From Klebsormidium nitens (Eukaryota > Streptophyta > Klebsormidiophyceae > Klebsormidiales > Klebsormidiaceae): DNA of 64,000 nucleotides. Shown piece by piece: positions 47,201 to 56,631 of the stretch. The notes under the pieces were generated by a model, which was not told where the DNA came from, ran no database searches, and saw nothing but the letters and a program-made list of their open reading frames with translations. Each line of letters opens with the position of its first letter. Positions within the stretch are counted from its first letter, which is position 1. The stretch spans positions 62,001 to 126,000 of the forward strand of contig DF236979.1 in assembly GCA_000708835.1 (NCBI GenBank). The letters are read 5' to 3'. A program made the translations under genes and the position numbers.

Positions 47201-50200
47201 GTCCTGCAACGAGAAGGAGCGTCGTGCTGAGATGCTCGAAGTCGTTAATTTGATTTGGAATGCGTGAACTGAGCTCCCACTTTGGTCAGGGGCCAGATCC
47301 GCTGCATATGCGCGCTTGACAGGGTTTTTGACCCGCACAGAGGACTTTATTGACGGATTCAAGCAATCAGCGTGGGTCCCTTTCGACTAAACCTCGCTCA
47401 AGAGAACCACACGGCTTTATTCTGCCTGCGAAGGGGCATATGCAGCCGAAACGCGGTGGTTTGCAAGAATACCCTCCGAACCCGTGAATAAGTAAACCCA
47501 GTGCTAGATCTAATTAAAACTTAGACGGCATCGCTGACCTCAACCCGTTGATGAAAATCTGTCCGTACACCTGTCGATCGGGTCAAATAGCCCCATAACA
47601 GACGGACGTACACAAAGCGAAAGCAAAACCTCTATCGGTAGCCTTCGAATACGATGCCGCGGTACTGTATGAAATCACCCATCATTTGCACCCAACTTCC
47701 GACGACTCACGCAGCAGTCAAGACGAGATCAAGCAAGCACGATGACAAACTCGTCGTTTTGAACATCATCGCAACTTTCTCGGATCACTGAAGCGCTCGG
47801 TGCAGAGAAATAGTGAGAGCCAACGAGTCTCTGTGACGTTTGTATACGCACCCGTCGTTCATAAGCGACTCCCCCTCAATGATGGTGCTCAGTTTCTTGC
47901 TGGCCCCCAGTTCCCTCAAAAGCGCCACCACGGCGACCGGGTCGGTTGCGCTCAGCAGACTGCCCAACGTTAGGGACAGGCTCCAACTCCACGAATAGGG
48001 GAACGCGTACTGCACCAGGATATATTGCGGACTTTTACTCAACAATCACAGAAAGGAAGCACGTTTGTGATAAGAATTGCGTTTTGTAACAACTCGTTGG
48101 GGGACAAAGACGGCGTGAGCTTGAATGCACCTAGAACTTGCGAACCATGGCAGAAATGGTTTTCGAGGCCGCTCTTTGACAACCCCCAAGAATCCATGCT
48201 CAGATTCGGCACAGAAGAACGTAGGAATAAGGAAAGAGGACCTTGTTGCTTTGGTGAGATTGACACTCAAATCATCAAGCGCAAGCACTTTATTCGAAGG
48301 TGATTTGATTAACAAGAACAGTAAGTGCTCGTAGACAAGTTACAATAGAGCTGGAGAAAAACTTTGAAATAGAGAGCTTCGGTTTATTATGCCCACCTTG
48401 AGCAAGGCTCCCAGAATGAAGGTGTTGATGAGGACTCCCGGTGCTGCTAGCAGGGCCATTTGCCAGATGCATTTCTGCACAAAAACAGAACCACGTGCTC
48501 AGGCAAGAGCTAAATTCAGCTGTTGAATGTTGTTGTCAAAGTCGGACACCATTGCTCTGAACAGATATCTCCCTAAGTTCACTATCAACGACTTTCCCAA
48601 CGCCTGACATGTAAACTTGCAAAACGCCAGGTAGCTGGGGCTCCTTTCCAGACGCCTCGCATCTAGACTTCCAAAACACGAGGTGGCTAGTGTTGAACAG
48701 ATTCCAGTCAAAACAGAGGTAGGTCATTCTTAGAAGTCCAAAGGGAAGTACAGTAGGCAATCTAAGTTCGCCATGTAAGCTGCAACCAAGATGAGCCGTT
48801 CCTCTAGCCAGCCCTTACTTTTCAAGAGGGGAAGAGCGATCAAAGTACTGTACGATGCTTCACCGAAACCATGTACGACGCATTCGAGAAATCTAGGAAG
48901 TATGTGGAGGCGCAGGAGTAGCGCCAAAAGCATAGAGATCAACCAAACACAGACCAGATCTGTTCAACTGCCCATGAGATCTTACCCTGACTTGGTGGAT
49001 CTCCAGGGACATAGAGCTCTCGAACAGCAGCGCCGGAAGGAATATAAACAGAATCAGGCTTGGCTCAATGTTGGCCCCTGTGCCAACAGAACAGTGTTAG
49101 CATTCGGGTCCTTATCCTGCTGCCAGTCGCTTAGAGTTTGTTTCTCTGAGTTCGTTAAGCTTGCCGAGAAGGCTGGCTGGTCCTCCAAACGTTTCGTAAA
49201 AGCTGTACTGAGTTATCATAGTTGATCCCGCTTCCTCACGGCTGGGTGGTTCTCCGACCATTGCAGCTTGAACAAATCGCTGAAAAGGGTTGAGCAATTA
49301 GCAAACCACTGTCAGATTCGAATGCAGTTCACCTGAATTCACCTCTATGTTGGGGGGCAAAAGGATAAGGCCAAGCGCAGAAGATTCACGCATCTGGATG
49401 CTTTCTACCCAAATTACCAAGTCCATCTTTATGTGGCAGGGGGAATGGATAAGGGCAAGCGCAGAATACTCACACATCTGGATGCTTTCTCCCAGAGTAC
49501 CAAGTCCATCATGTGCATTCTCATCTGCAAAAAGAGGGAAGACAAAGCAGTGAGCCCACAAACTCCTAACCAATGCTGGTTGGTCTATTTCAGGCCGACG
49601 GAGCGAATATTCCGCATCCTGACTTCGCCGAACACCAGACTAGATGAAATGTGGAATCTGGGAGCCCCTTGTCAACATTGTTGGGCGATGGACAGAAAAC
49701 ATATGCGGGCCGCTCTTGCCAGAGCCGTTATTGGGAATACAAGCAAACATTTTTGTTGCAAGCTATGCTTGTATTTGATTGTACGCATAAAATCCTCCGC
49801 GCTCTCTCTTATCCACAGTCCCATCTATCTTGCCCATGGTCCAAACAGTAGAGCTAGCAGAACGAGTTCGACATGAATCTTGTGAGCGGACTGGTGTTTA
49901 TGTCATCAGGTTGGGGCACCTCTAGTCCTTGAGCTGCATTGCATGCCAGCCGGTTGGAAAGCTCAAGCTTTTAGAATTTGGATCTACAATCGGCACACAA
50001 ATTTGGGGACTCCAGCATTCTGAAGATCTCGCTGGCCAGACCTGAACAACCACTTCACAATTGCGTTGTTTCCCGACTTGAGTTGACTGGGGAGGTCCAG
50101 CGCGGGAGGGCAGAGTCAAGAGCATTTAATGTTCAAGGGAGCTTCCAAAATAATGTAAGAGAAAACTGAGTGGGGAACGGAGACACCCACCAATGGTCCC

Positions 50201-50377
50201 GAGAATGATGCCAATGATGAGAAGGGCGACAGTGTACGGCACGGGCGTTCTGGCAAACACCTGCTTGCAGAGCGCGCCCAAGATCAGGGCCAACCCAAAA
50301 AAGAGGATCGCAACCTCCGGCTTAGGATACGCCTCTTCTTCTGTTAAGGACGAGGTGGCGGTGGTGTTCATTTCCAT
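35215..50377 (-). CDS. SOS1: Plasma-membrane Na+/H+ antiporter SOS1 (NHX7/8 type)
   Basis: Exports Na+ in exchange for H+. 24 exons: 50377-50191, 49524-49474, 49077-48986, 48474-48397, 48009-47852, 47203-47102, 46644-46527, 46286-46234, 45767-45657, 45239-45071, 44272-44207, 44091-44053, 43852-43784, 43428-43321, 42740-42607, 41850-41741, 40916-40634, 39760-39589, 38615-38316, 37976-37821, 37383-37324, 36900-36799, 36358-36220, 35852-35215. All phases close at 1164 aa, close to land-plant SOS1. The exchanger domain (about 1-470) has FLPALLFESS, the ion-binding SATDPVAVVALL (Asp159), GESLMNDG (Asn187-Asp188) and TWAGLRGAVAL. The cytoplasmic part has GVQAAYWDLLDQDRLS, FPQVL, HLHDVVQKDLKKL and a cyclic-nucleotide-binding-like region (YKEGSVGQEVYIVGTGLAKV to ILGLYEALAG). 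The Ser/Arg-rich tail ends IIVDSGEDLFSEKRR, without a clear DSPS motif. Many introns carry decayed copies of exon edges. Confidence 0.95.
38553..38800 (-). repeat. Duplicated 5' boundary of SOS1 exon 19
   Basis: The first part of exon 19 (encoding TTYVEELDEAGLIDTREIV), with its acceptor, lies at 38553-38632. A shortened, diverged copy lies upstream in the intron at about 38733-38800, sharing 'gtcgatgagg', 'tcgtctagttcct' and 'aactgcg'. The copy has an internal deletion, so it could not replace the exon in frame. Confidence 0.75.
40313..40690 (-). repeat. Three copies of the 3' boundary of SOS1 exon 17
   Basis: The end of exon 17 and its donor (40628-40690) are repeated downstream in the intron at about 40488-40533 and 40313-40372. 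All contain 'cct..tg.tg.tgcg.cct' and 'gccgcca' followed by 'gagcatccc'. Flanking intron with a TTTCGACGA-like word is duplicated too, giving a unit of roughly 150 bp. The most distal copy retains a donor-like 'CAG|GTATG' context; the copies differ from the functional exon by several substitutions. Confidence 0.8.
40866..41395 (-). repeat. Five tandem copies of the 5' boundary of SOS1 exon 17
   Basis: The acceptor and first codons of exon 17 (40866-40916) recur upstream at about 40978-41045, 41088-41150, 41199-41290 and 41318-41390, each with about 60 bp of preceding intron ('aagggtttga' and 'tcaaaccatg' words). The nearest copy keeps an intact acceptor (CCGTGCAG) and encodes GVQAAYWDLLDQDRLS again. 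Its acceptor is exactly 117 nt from the used one and the intervening DNA has no stop. Copies further out are truncated or have lost the AG. Confidence 0.9.
42290..42670 (-). repeat. Duplicated 3' boundary of SOS1 exon 15
   Basis: The end of exon 15 plus downstream intron (about 42530-42665) is repeated at about 42295-42440. Both contain the near-identical 35-bp stretch beginning 'gcttttgcacggacggccag', then 'gagcggtgcgc' and 'tgcac.cc' in the intron part. The copy lies entirely in the following intron. Confidence 0.8.
44550..44588 (-). repeat. Three perfect 13-bp tandem repeats
   Basis: The unit 'gattagcctacct' occurs three times head to tail in SOS1 intron 10 (44550-44562, 44563-44575, 44576-44588). 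Confidence 0.9.
44970..45146 (-). repeat. Duplicated 3' boundary of SOS1 exon 10
   Basis: The end of exon 10, encoding RAVVVGACYPLLTRMGYGL, lies at about 45072-45146. A copy in the downstream intron (44970-45032) shares the 38-bp block beginning 'gagttaggagagggtagcaa' almost perfectly but lacks 12 nt. The high identity marks this as one of the younger duplications. Confidence 0.85.
49350..49524 (-). repeat. Duplicated small exon 2 of SOS1
   Basis: The 51-nt exon 2 and its donor flank (49445-49524) have a tandem copy at about 49357-49427. Both contain 'ggataagg.caagcgcagaa' and 'catctggatgctttct' followed by 'taccaagtccat'. In the copy the acceptor AG is weak and the frame is shifted, so it is probably a dead exon. 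A weaker, inverted relative ('gcgctctctcttatccacag') lies at about 49796-49840. Confidence 0.75.
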
Positions 50378-50665
50378 CTTGTGCTCCTACAGAGCCCCCC
50401 CAGATATTCCAAATGAATTCCCCAACATGCGAGCGGAGTGAATGCAGACCCAACTAAAGACACTGAGGTCGAGCGAAGGGCGCAGAGCGGCAAGATTTAC
50501 ATTTGAGCAAGCTCGACAAGCTTTTAACCCTCCTCTCCAAAGTTAGGTACTGCGTGAGAGAGATGCTAAGGGAGTAACTTTAAGGGAGTTAGGGAGTGGT
50601 GAAGGGACGGTGAGGGAACCAATTTCCAAACATGCACCTTGAAGACTGGCCGCAGTGGGTGAAGA
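50378..50665. promoter_or_regulatory. Remaining SOS1 upstream region next to transposon
   Basis: Only about 285 bp separate the SOS1 start codon from the left terminal inverted repeat of the transposon. This must include the SOS1 5' leader and part or all of its proximal promoter. No obvious TATA box is seen. The tract has 'agggag' repeats at 50570-50610. Confidence 0.5.
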
Positions 50666-50793
50666 GTAATAAAGCTGGTCAAAAAGACCAGCTCGTCGGC
50701 CGTATAAAAATACAAGAAAACAGACGCAGATTGAACCCAACCTCAGCTATAAAATCACGGGCAAAACCGCCCTTTTAAAACTCACCGCGACCC
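50666..50793. repeat. Left terminal inverted repeat
   Basis: About 125 bp, reverse-complementary to 61390-61513 with scattered mismatches and one more diverged patch in the middle. A short palindromic core 'agctggtc...gaccagct' near its outer end (50674-50694) may be a transposase binding site. Confidence 0.88.
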
Positions 50794-50849
50794 TGCCGCG
50801 ACCGCGGCGCGGTCGGGCCCTGTCCACATGTACTCGATCAGGACAGTTG

Positions 50850-53800
50850 ATGCTTGAGCAGAGACTTTTCCGAACGGAAATCGACTCTTCTTGGCCAGTT
50901 TGGCGCTTGCATTGTTGCAGAGAGCAGTGGGAGGGTGCATTGAATCAATCCAGCGGACTGCAAAGACAGCATATGGAAGAAGAGGCTGGAGAGGATGGGG
51001 CACACAATGAAGGAGGAAGTTCAGGCGGCCTTGAAGAGGAAGGCGGCTGGGATGACGATGGCCAAAGGAGGCCGCGGCGCTCAGCTTTCACTCAGTCTGG
51101 GGAACTCGATGATGATGAGATTGAGGAAGTCTTGGAGATGTTCAGCTTCGATGAGCTGAAGCACCGCAAGGCAGTCTATGTAGAGGCTGTGAAAAGGAAA
51201 GAGGCCACAGAAAGAGAGGGTGCTGGAAATGAGAGTGAAGCTGACGAGATGCAGAGGGCTCGGAGCCAGCGTGGCAGGCCAGGACGGGTTTTGTCCAGTG
51301 CTGAGAAGCGGAAGAGGTCGTTAGCAGCAGAGCAGCAGATTCTAAAGCTCTTCCAACGGATGACCAACAAATACGGCGTCACAGCATGGGTTTTTGGGTA
51401 TACAACCAGCATTGGGAAGCCGCGCATAGGGGCTGCGGAGAGTGTGCAGCCCTGGTGGGTCCTAGGGAAAGTGTATGAGGTGAATGCAATCAGAGCACAT
51501 GTTGCGGGCCGCGGGGACCTACAACAGGAGATCAACCGCTTGGAGGGGAGCGCACTAGATGAGCTGCTCCAAAAGCTCAACGGGCCGCAGCTCCACTCGC
51601 TGGCAGCGTTTTGGTTTCCAAAATGCAGTCCTTCTATCCGGAAGTTCCCCCTAAGCGGAGAGAAGGGCAGTCCTCCCTGGTGGCCAGCAGAATCACGCCC
51701 GTAAGGTCTCGTTAATGAAGAATGAACCCCTGCGGGAGGTGACGCTTGCAGCCCTTCAGAACATCTGCGTCTCAGGCCAGAGCTCAGCAGCCACAACGTC
51801 AAAGCTTGAGGAGGTTTTTACAACCTGCAAGGTGCTCCGCAGCGAGTCCGCGCGTGTCCGGGCCATTGTACATAGCGTCATCAACCGGTCGACTGCCCTA
51901 TGGCCACCTCAGCAGGATTCTGCCACCACGGGTAAGCCTAATAATTACTAAGCTGAACCACCAGAAAGTGCGCCTGGCTGATTGCAAGTGCAAGTTGCTG
52001 TTGCGTACAAGTTGATCTGGAAGGGTTTCAGCATGGCCATAGTCTCTCTGTGGTACGTCAGCAGATTGGCAAGAAGAAAGTTCTAAGTATATTTTAAATT
52101 CTACTTCCTCTTCTTCTTATGTTTCTTACATAAAAGGAAGTATTCAACCTCAGTTGTCTTCTTGTGGCAGGACTTTGCCTTCTGTCCTGATGCCTATCAG
52201 TATCTAGTGTGTGTTGGACTAGGTTCAGAGGATCTGGCGAGATCCATTCACAATATGGGACTTGTTACAGATTCTGCTGTTCGCGAATTGATCGGTTAAG
52301 TCATAAAATTCTGAGATTGTTGCATGGAGACATTGTACAGCTAGTGCACTGGAGAGATCGTTGGTGAGTCGGAGTGCAGCAAAGTGGAAACCTCGTCCAG
52401 TCTTTGCTTGAGCACAATTTGAAATGCATGACTTCATGGACTAGTAATGCATCTCGATGTTGCTCGCAGGCGCTGAAGAGGCGGGGTTAAGTGGACCAGA
52501 GGGGGGACAGGAGGGAGCCACCAACGCCGACCCTCATGAAGCTGTGGGCACCGAAGGTGAGGTGATCTACTTGGGCAGTCTGGTCTCAGCACGATGGTAA
52601 CGTCTTTCCCTTATCAAGGGCGTACACTAGTTTTACTTGGGTGGGTCCTCTGGTTTTTGTGGCTCGTTGACTTTGAAAGCTTTGGGCGCCACAGGCCTTA
52701 CCGATCAGCTGATAGTAACCAGGATCTGCGAGCTTAAGCCAGCGGGGAATCGCTGTACTGCCCTGCAAACCTCCAAGCTAATGCGCCGGCTTCAACATAA
52801 AGCTCGAGGCTTCGAATGTTCCTACTTGGGCAGCCATGATACGGTTGAAGCTCGAGGCTACATTCCTACTTGGGCAGCCACAATACGTTTGTGATCCTAA
52901 TGATCCTTCTCACATCCGCAGGTGTCCAGGGCCGTCGGAAGCGGCGACGACGGTGCGATATCACCGAGTACCCGTTCAAGTGCACGGCAGCTGGCTGTGA
53001 GGGGCATCGTGGGTTCGTTTCCGCTGGGGGATTGGCGAACCACCGCCGAGCCAATCACCCCGGTGCTTCTCGGGGTGCCACTGAGGGGACAACTGCTGGT
53101 GGCGGCTTGGGCGGAGCGGAGGATGCTGCGGCGTCTGCTGAAGGGGGACAGCCACCCGTAGAAGAAGGTGAGAGGTTTCTTTTGGCACGACAAATCTTGA
53201 CTTCGTTTGAACAGATTCACACAAAGTCAAAGGTTGTACTGTCGCCGATCAGTGTTTTGCGTCTCCCTCTCTTGGAACATATTGAAGGCTCACTTGCGGA
53301 CCTGTCGACCTTGTTGTCTCCCAACATGAGATATTCCCATGTGGCGAACGTCCAGATTTGAGTTTGCTTGGATGCAAGCGACTGAAAAGCAACCACAGGA
53401 GTTATCCTGAGTCTCTTTCTGTTGGTGCAACTCTTTCAACGACAACCGTTCTGTATACTCAAGCTGACTTTGTGACAACAACTTGACTTTCAACGTGGAG
53501 TGTCTGTGGGCTTCTTGCCCCCATGCTCGTGACTCTGCTTTCTTAGAAGAAACATGGCTTTGACGCGTTTCGCTTGACACGGCGTCGAACGTCTTCAAAG
53601 CCTGCAATACATTTTCACAGATCCTTGAACGGTATGATTAAGCTCGAAATTGTCATAAGCCAATTGCCGCATCATTCAGAATTTACCGACACCTCCCGGT
53701 TCGTACTTGGAGCGAGTTTCAAACGAGCGTGTTCAATTCCCGCAATTTTATTTCAACGAGACTTCCCACCGAGTCTCCATCAAGCGCTTGCACAAGTGCT

Positions 53801-55562
53801 CTGTTTTGTCCTCAGAAGCTCGACTTCGAGGCTCGAGCCGACCCTTCCCCATTTGTGAATCCTCAAGAGGTGTCAACCATTTGATCAGCTCCGGAAGTGT
53901 AGCTACCGTCCGCGCTGATTGAGCGCTTTTGTATGATCTAACCCTGAAACTATTCAAGTAAGACGGCTGTCAGCTTTCTAGGGTCACAGCATTCCCTTTC
54001 GTTCCGATTAAAAACATAAGGGCAAAAAGGTTCTAGTTTCGTCCATGTTCGTAACATACGGCGGTTCATTCAGGAACATCTCAGCCGTACGTACCGTTTT
54101 GTTGCTCTTTGCAATCCCCTCTAACAACTAGATGTGCGAATCTTTCTTCAGATCCACAAGCTCGACCATCCTTCGGAGAGGCGCGCAGCGACAATGAAGG
54201 TGGTCCAAGAACCGAGAGTGAGTGCGGCGTTTTCAGCATCGTACATTGAATGCCTATCCGTTTGAAATTAGAATTCTTCAGATCAGGGTGCGACAAAGAC
54301 TTGAATTCGACAATTGTTTTCCAGTTCGAGGTTTATTTCGGGGTAGGTGAGGTCGACCGGCAAATCGTAGTGGCTTCTCGTCCTTCTTGAACAACGAAGC
54401 GAGTCATGTGACGGGCTGGCTTTGCCGATGGACAGTGTCCAGTTCACAGAATCTGCGTCGAGTGGTCAAGCAGTAGGATAATGACCCTTTCGATTGGCAC
54501 GCTCTCAATCCCCAAACGTTCAACGGCCATTCACTTCTCAAGTTTGTCCAATCCGTCGTTCTTACCCCACCTTCTTATCTACTTCAAGTTTCAAAATCTG
54601 CATAATAACAGAGAAGGCAGCTAGACTTGTGAATTCTGTAGACGCATGTGTGCCACGTGTCACAAGTATGTTCGAGGTGGTGCGTGGAATTCCTCGGATC
54701 TTGGTAAAGGTATCAAACTTCCGCTCGTGCTAACTCAATCATTCCAGCCAATCCAGTTCTTTGATCCTTTTTGTTTTCTGTTGACGTACCTGGTTGGCTG
54801 CTCTTAAATGTTCAGTCCCTGGTTAGGAGCAATTATTCAGTCAGCGAAAGACCGAGTCCATTGGACGGTCGGCTCGGTGCTTATCTCACTCGCATGCCGT
54901 GGTAGGCTTTCTGTCTTGAAGGTACAGCCATGTTTTTGTTCCTTCAAGTAGTTAGGCAGACTTTGGGGTGCCGTATTCTTTTCTGACCACCTCATCCACC
55001 AAGTCAGAATTTGAGGTGCATGAGTCGCGTTGGACTGAACAATACATGTTGTCTGCTGCAGGTGCAGGTCACAATCAGCCCGCCAACGAAAGCGGCGGGG
55101 GCCGCGCGTCCCGGTCTGACGACCCCGCGACGGTCCACTTCGCGGCTACCGAAGGGGATCCTAGAAGAGCTAGTTCTCCGTCGGACCCCCCGCCGACGCT
55201 GTACAGACGGAGGAGGAAGGCTTCTTTCCCAACGTGGAAGACAGTGCGACGAACGGCGGGGACAAGGAAGGGGCCAAGAGAAGTTTGAAGAGATCCGGAG
55301 GAGGGTGAAAAGTGCTTCGAGCCCCTCGCTTGATGGGATGAAGGACAACCATGGCTACGTTTTTATAGCACATCAGACGGGTAATAGAAAAGGGGAGTTT
55401 ATGTGTGTCCACTACGCCCCTCATCGGATGCTAGATGCCATTGGTCAGAAGTGTGGCCTCAATCTTGCAGGCTTGAGCTTGGACGACAAAAGAGCTGCCG
55501 TAGACAATCTTTATTGGACGAGGTACTACGATGAACTGATTGACAATCGAAGAACCGAATGA
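50850..55562 (+). CDS. Transposon partner gene, AT-hook and zinc-finger protein (model uncertain)
   Basis: Not a family I can name. A first open frame runs 50850-51704 (an inner ATG at 50973 is equally likely). It encodes an acidic Gly/Glu-rich stretch, an AT-hook-like core (RSQRGRPGRVLS), a basic helix-forming region and a compact part (NKYGVTAWVFGYTTSIGKPR, INRLEGSALDELLQKLNGPQ). Then follow phase-1 exon candidates at about 52466-52560, 52921-53167 and 54150-54217. The exon at 52921-53167 holds a C2H2-like finger: FKCTAAGCEGHRGFVSAGGL then ANHRRANH. The last exon (from 55062) has a long frame to 55562 containing GYVFIAHQTGN and DNLYWTRYYDEL. A frame change between 51650 and 51720 and the final junction are unresolved; the gene may be broken. 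Its position inside the inverted repeats suggests a DNA-binding accessory factor, which is inference. Confidence 0.4.
52801..52892 (+). repeat. Two-copy 48-bp tandem duplication at an exon edge
   Basis: Copies at 52801-52848 and 52849-52892 share 'agctcgaggct' and 'ttcctacttgggcagcca'. They lie in the intron just upstream of the zinc-finger exon of the transposon partner gene. Confidence 0.85.
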
Positions 55563-56631
55563 GGTACAATCTAAGCAATTGGGCGCACTGCTGGCAACAA
55601 TCTGAAGATAGATGAATGATGCTGGCGTCAAGGATACAAGTTTGGCATGCACGATTGAAGCATGTTGTACATAGACAACGAGTCACAGTTCATGATATAA
55701 CTTGCCGTACAATGGAACCGGTCTTCATTTCGGTTTTGGTCATGACTTGCATGGCACGCGGCGGCAACAGCAAGCGACTCCCTAAGTTGGTGTGAATAGA
55801 CCGGGATTCCCGAATGGGGCGACGGTGCGCGCGCACAGATGAATCTAGATTCAAGTTGCCTGCCGGATTTACATGCAGGGCGACGAATTCAATTGAATAC
55901 TATATTTCAAAGTACGCCTCAGATCAGCTACTACTACCGCAACGACAGTATAGCTAGCTTCATCATGTAATGAGACCGACGCGCGGGATGCGACCGTGGA
56001 TATATTGAATAGAAGTATATTGAATGGAAGTATGCCCAGTTTGAGCTCAGACCGATTTGGGCCGGACGAGCCTGTCCAAGGATTGCATGTCTCTAGGTCG
56101 GACTAATATCGAAGATGTGAGTATATTTTCAGTTGACATCATTGATCGACATGATTGCTTGCACACTTCTGAGCGGCAATATAAATCTTACGCGACTTCT
56201 AGGTAGCATCAAGCTCAACTTCGCGATTCTGTATGGTATGCACATGCGCGGCCGGACCGGAATATGTAATGTAATGAAGCTAGTATGGAATGTGTCATGC
56301 ATGTACATACTTCCTATTGGCAAGTCGGAACCAGCTTAAAATGGCTGACTGGCCCTGACCGCCTGGCAGTGACACTTGTGCAGCAACGTCATTCATGGCT
56401 GCCGATTAGTACAACCTAATTGCACCAAAATGTCACTGGGAGAATAACTACGGAGCATCCCCGGGTCAAGTCGGTTTAATGAATGGTCGAGCCTGCCTGC
56501 ATCATTCCAGAGTTTCGAGCAATATTTGGATTTGCAGGTTGCCATATCCGATGATCATATTGTCTCGAAGTTCGATGGGCACACGTACGGGCAATTGTCC
56601 AATGCGCCCACGCTTTGTGTTTTTTTCTGTG
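55563..56631. other. Spacer between the convergent transposon genes
   Basis: AT-rich spacer between the ends of the two element genes; 3' untranslated regions of both probably lie here. A 17-bp duplicated word 'tatattgaat.gaagtat' is at about 55999-56032. No gene-like frame is visible. Confidence 0.6.
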
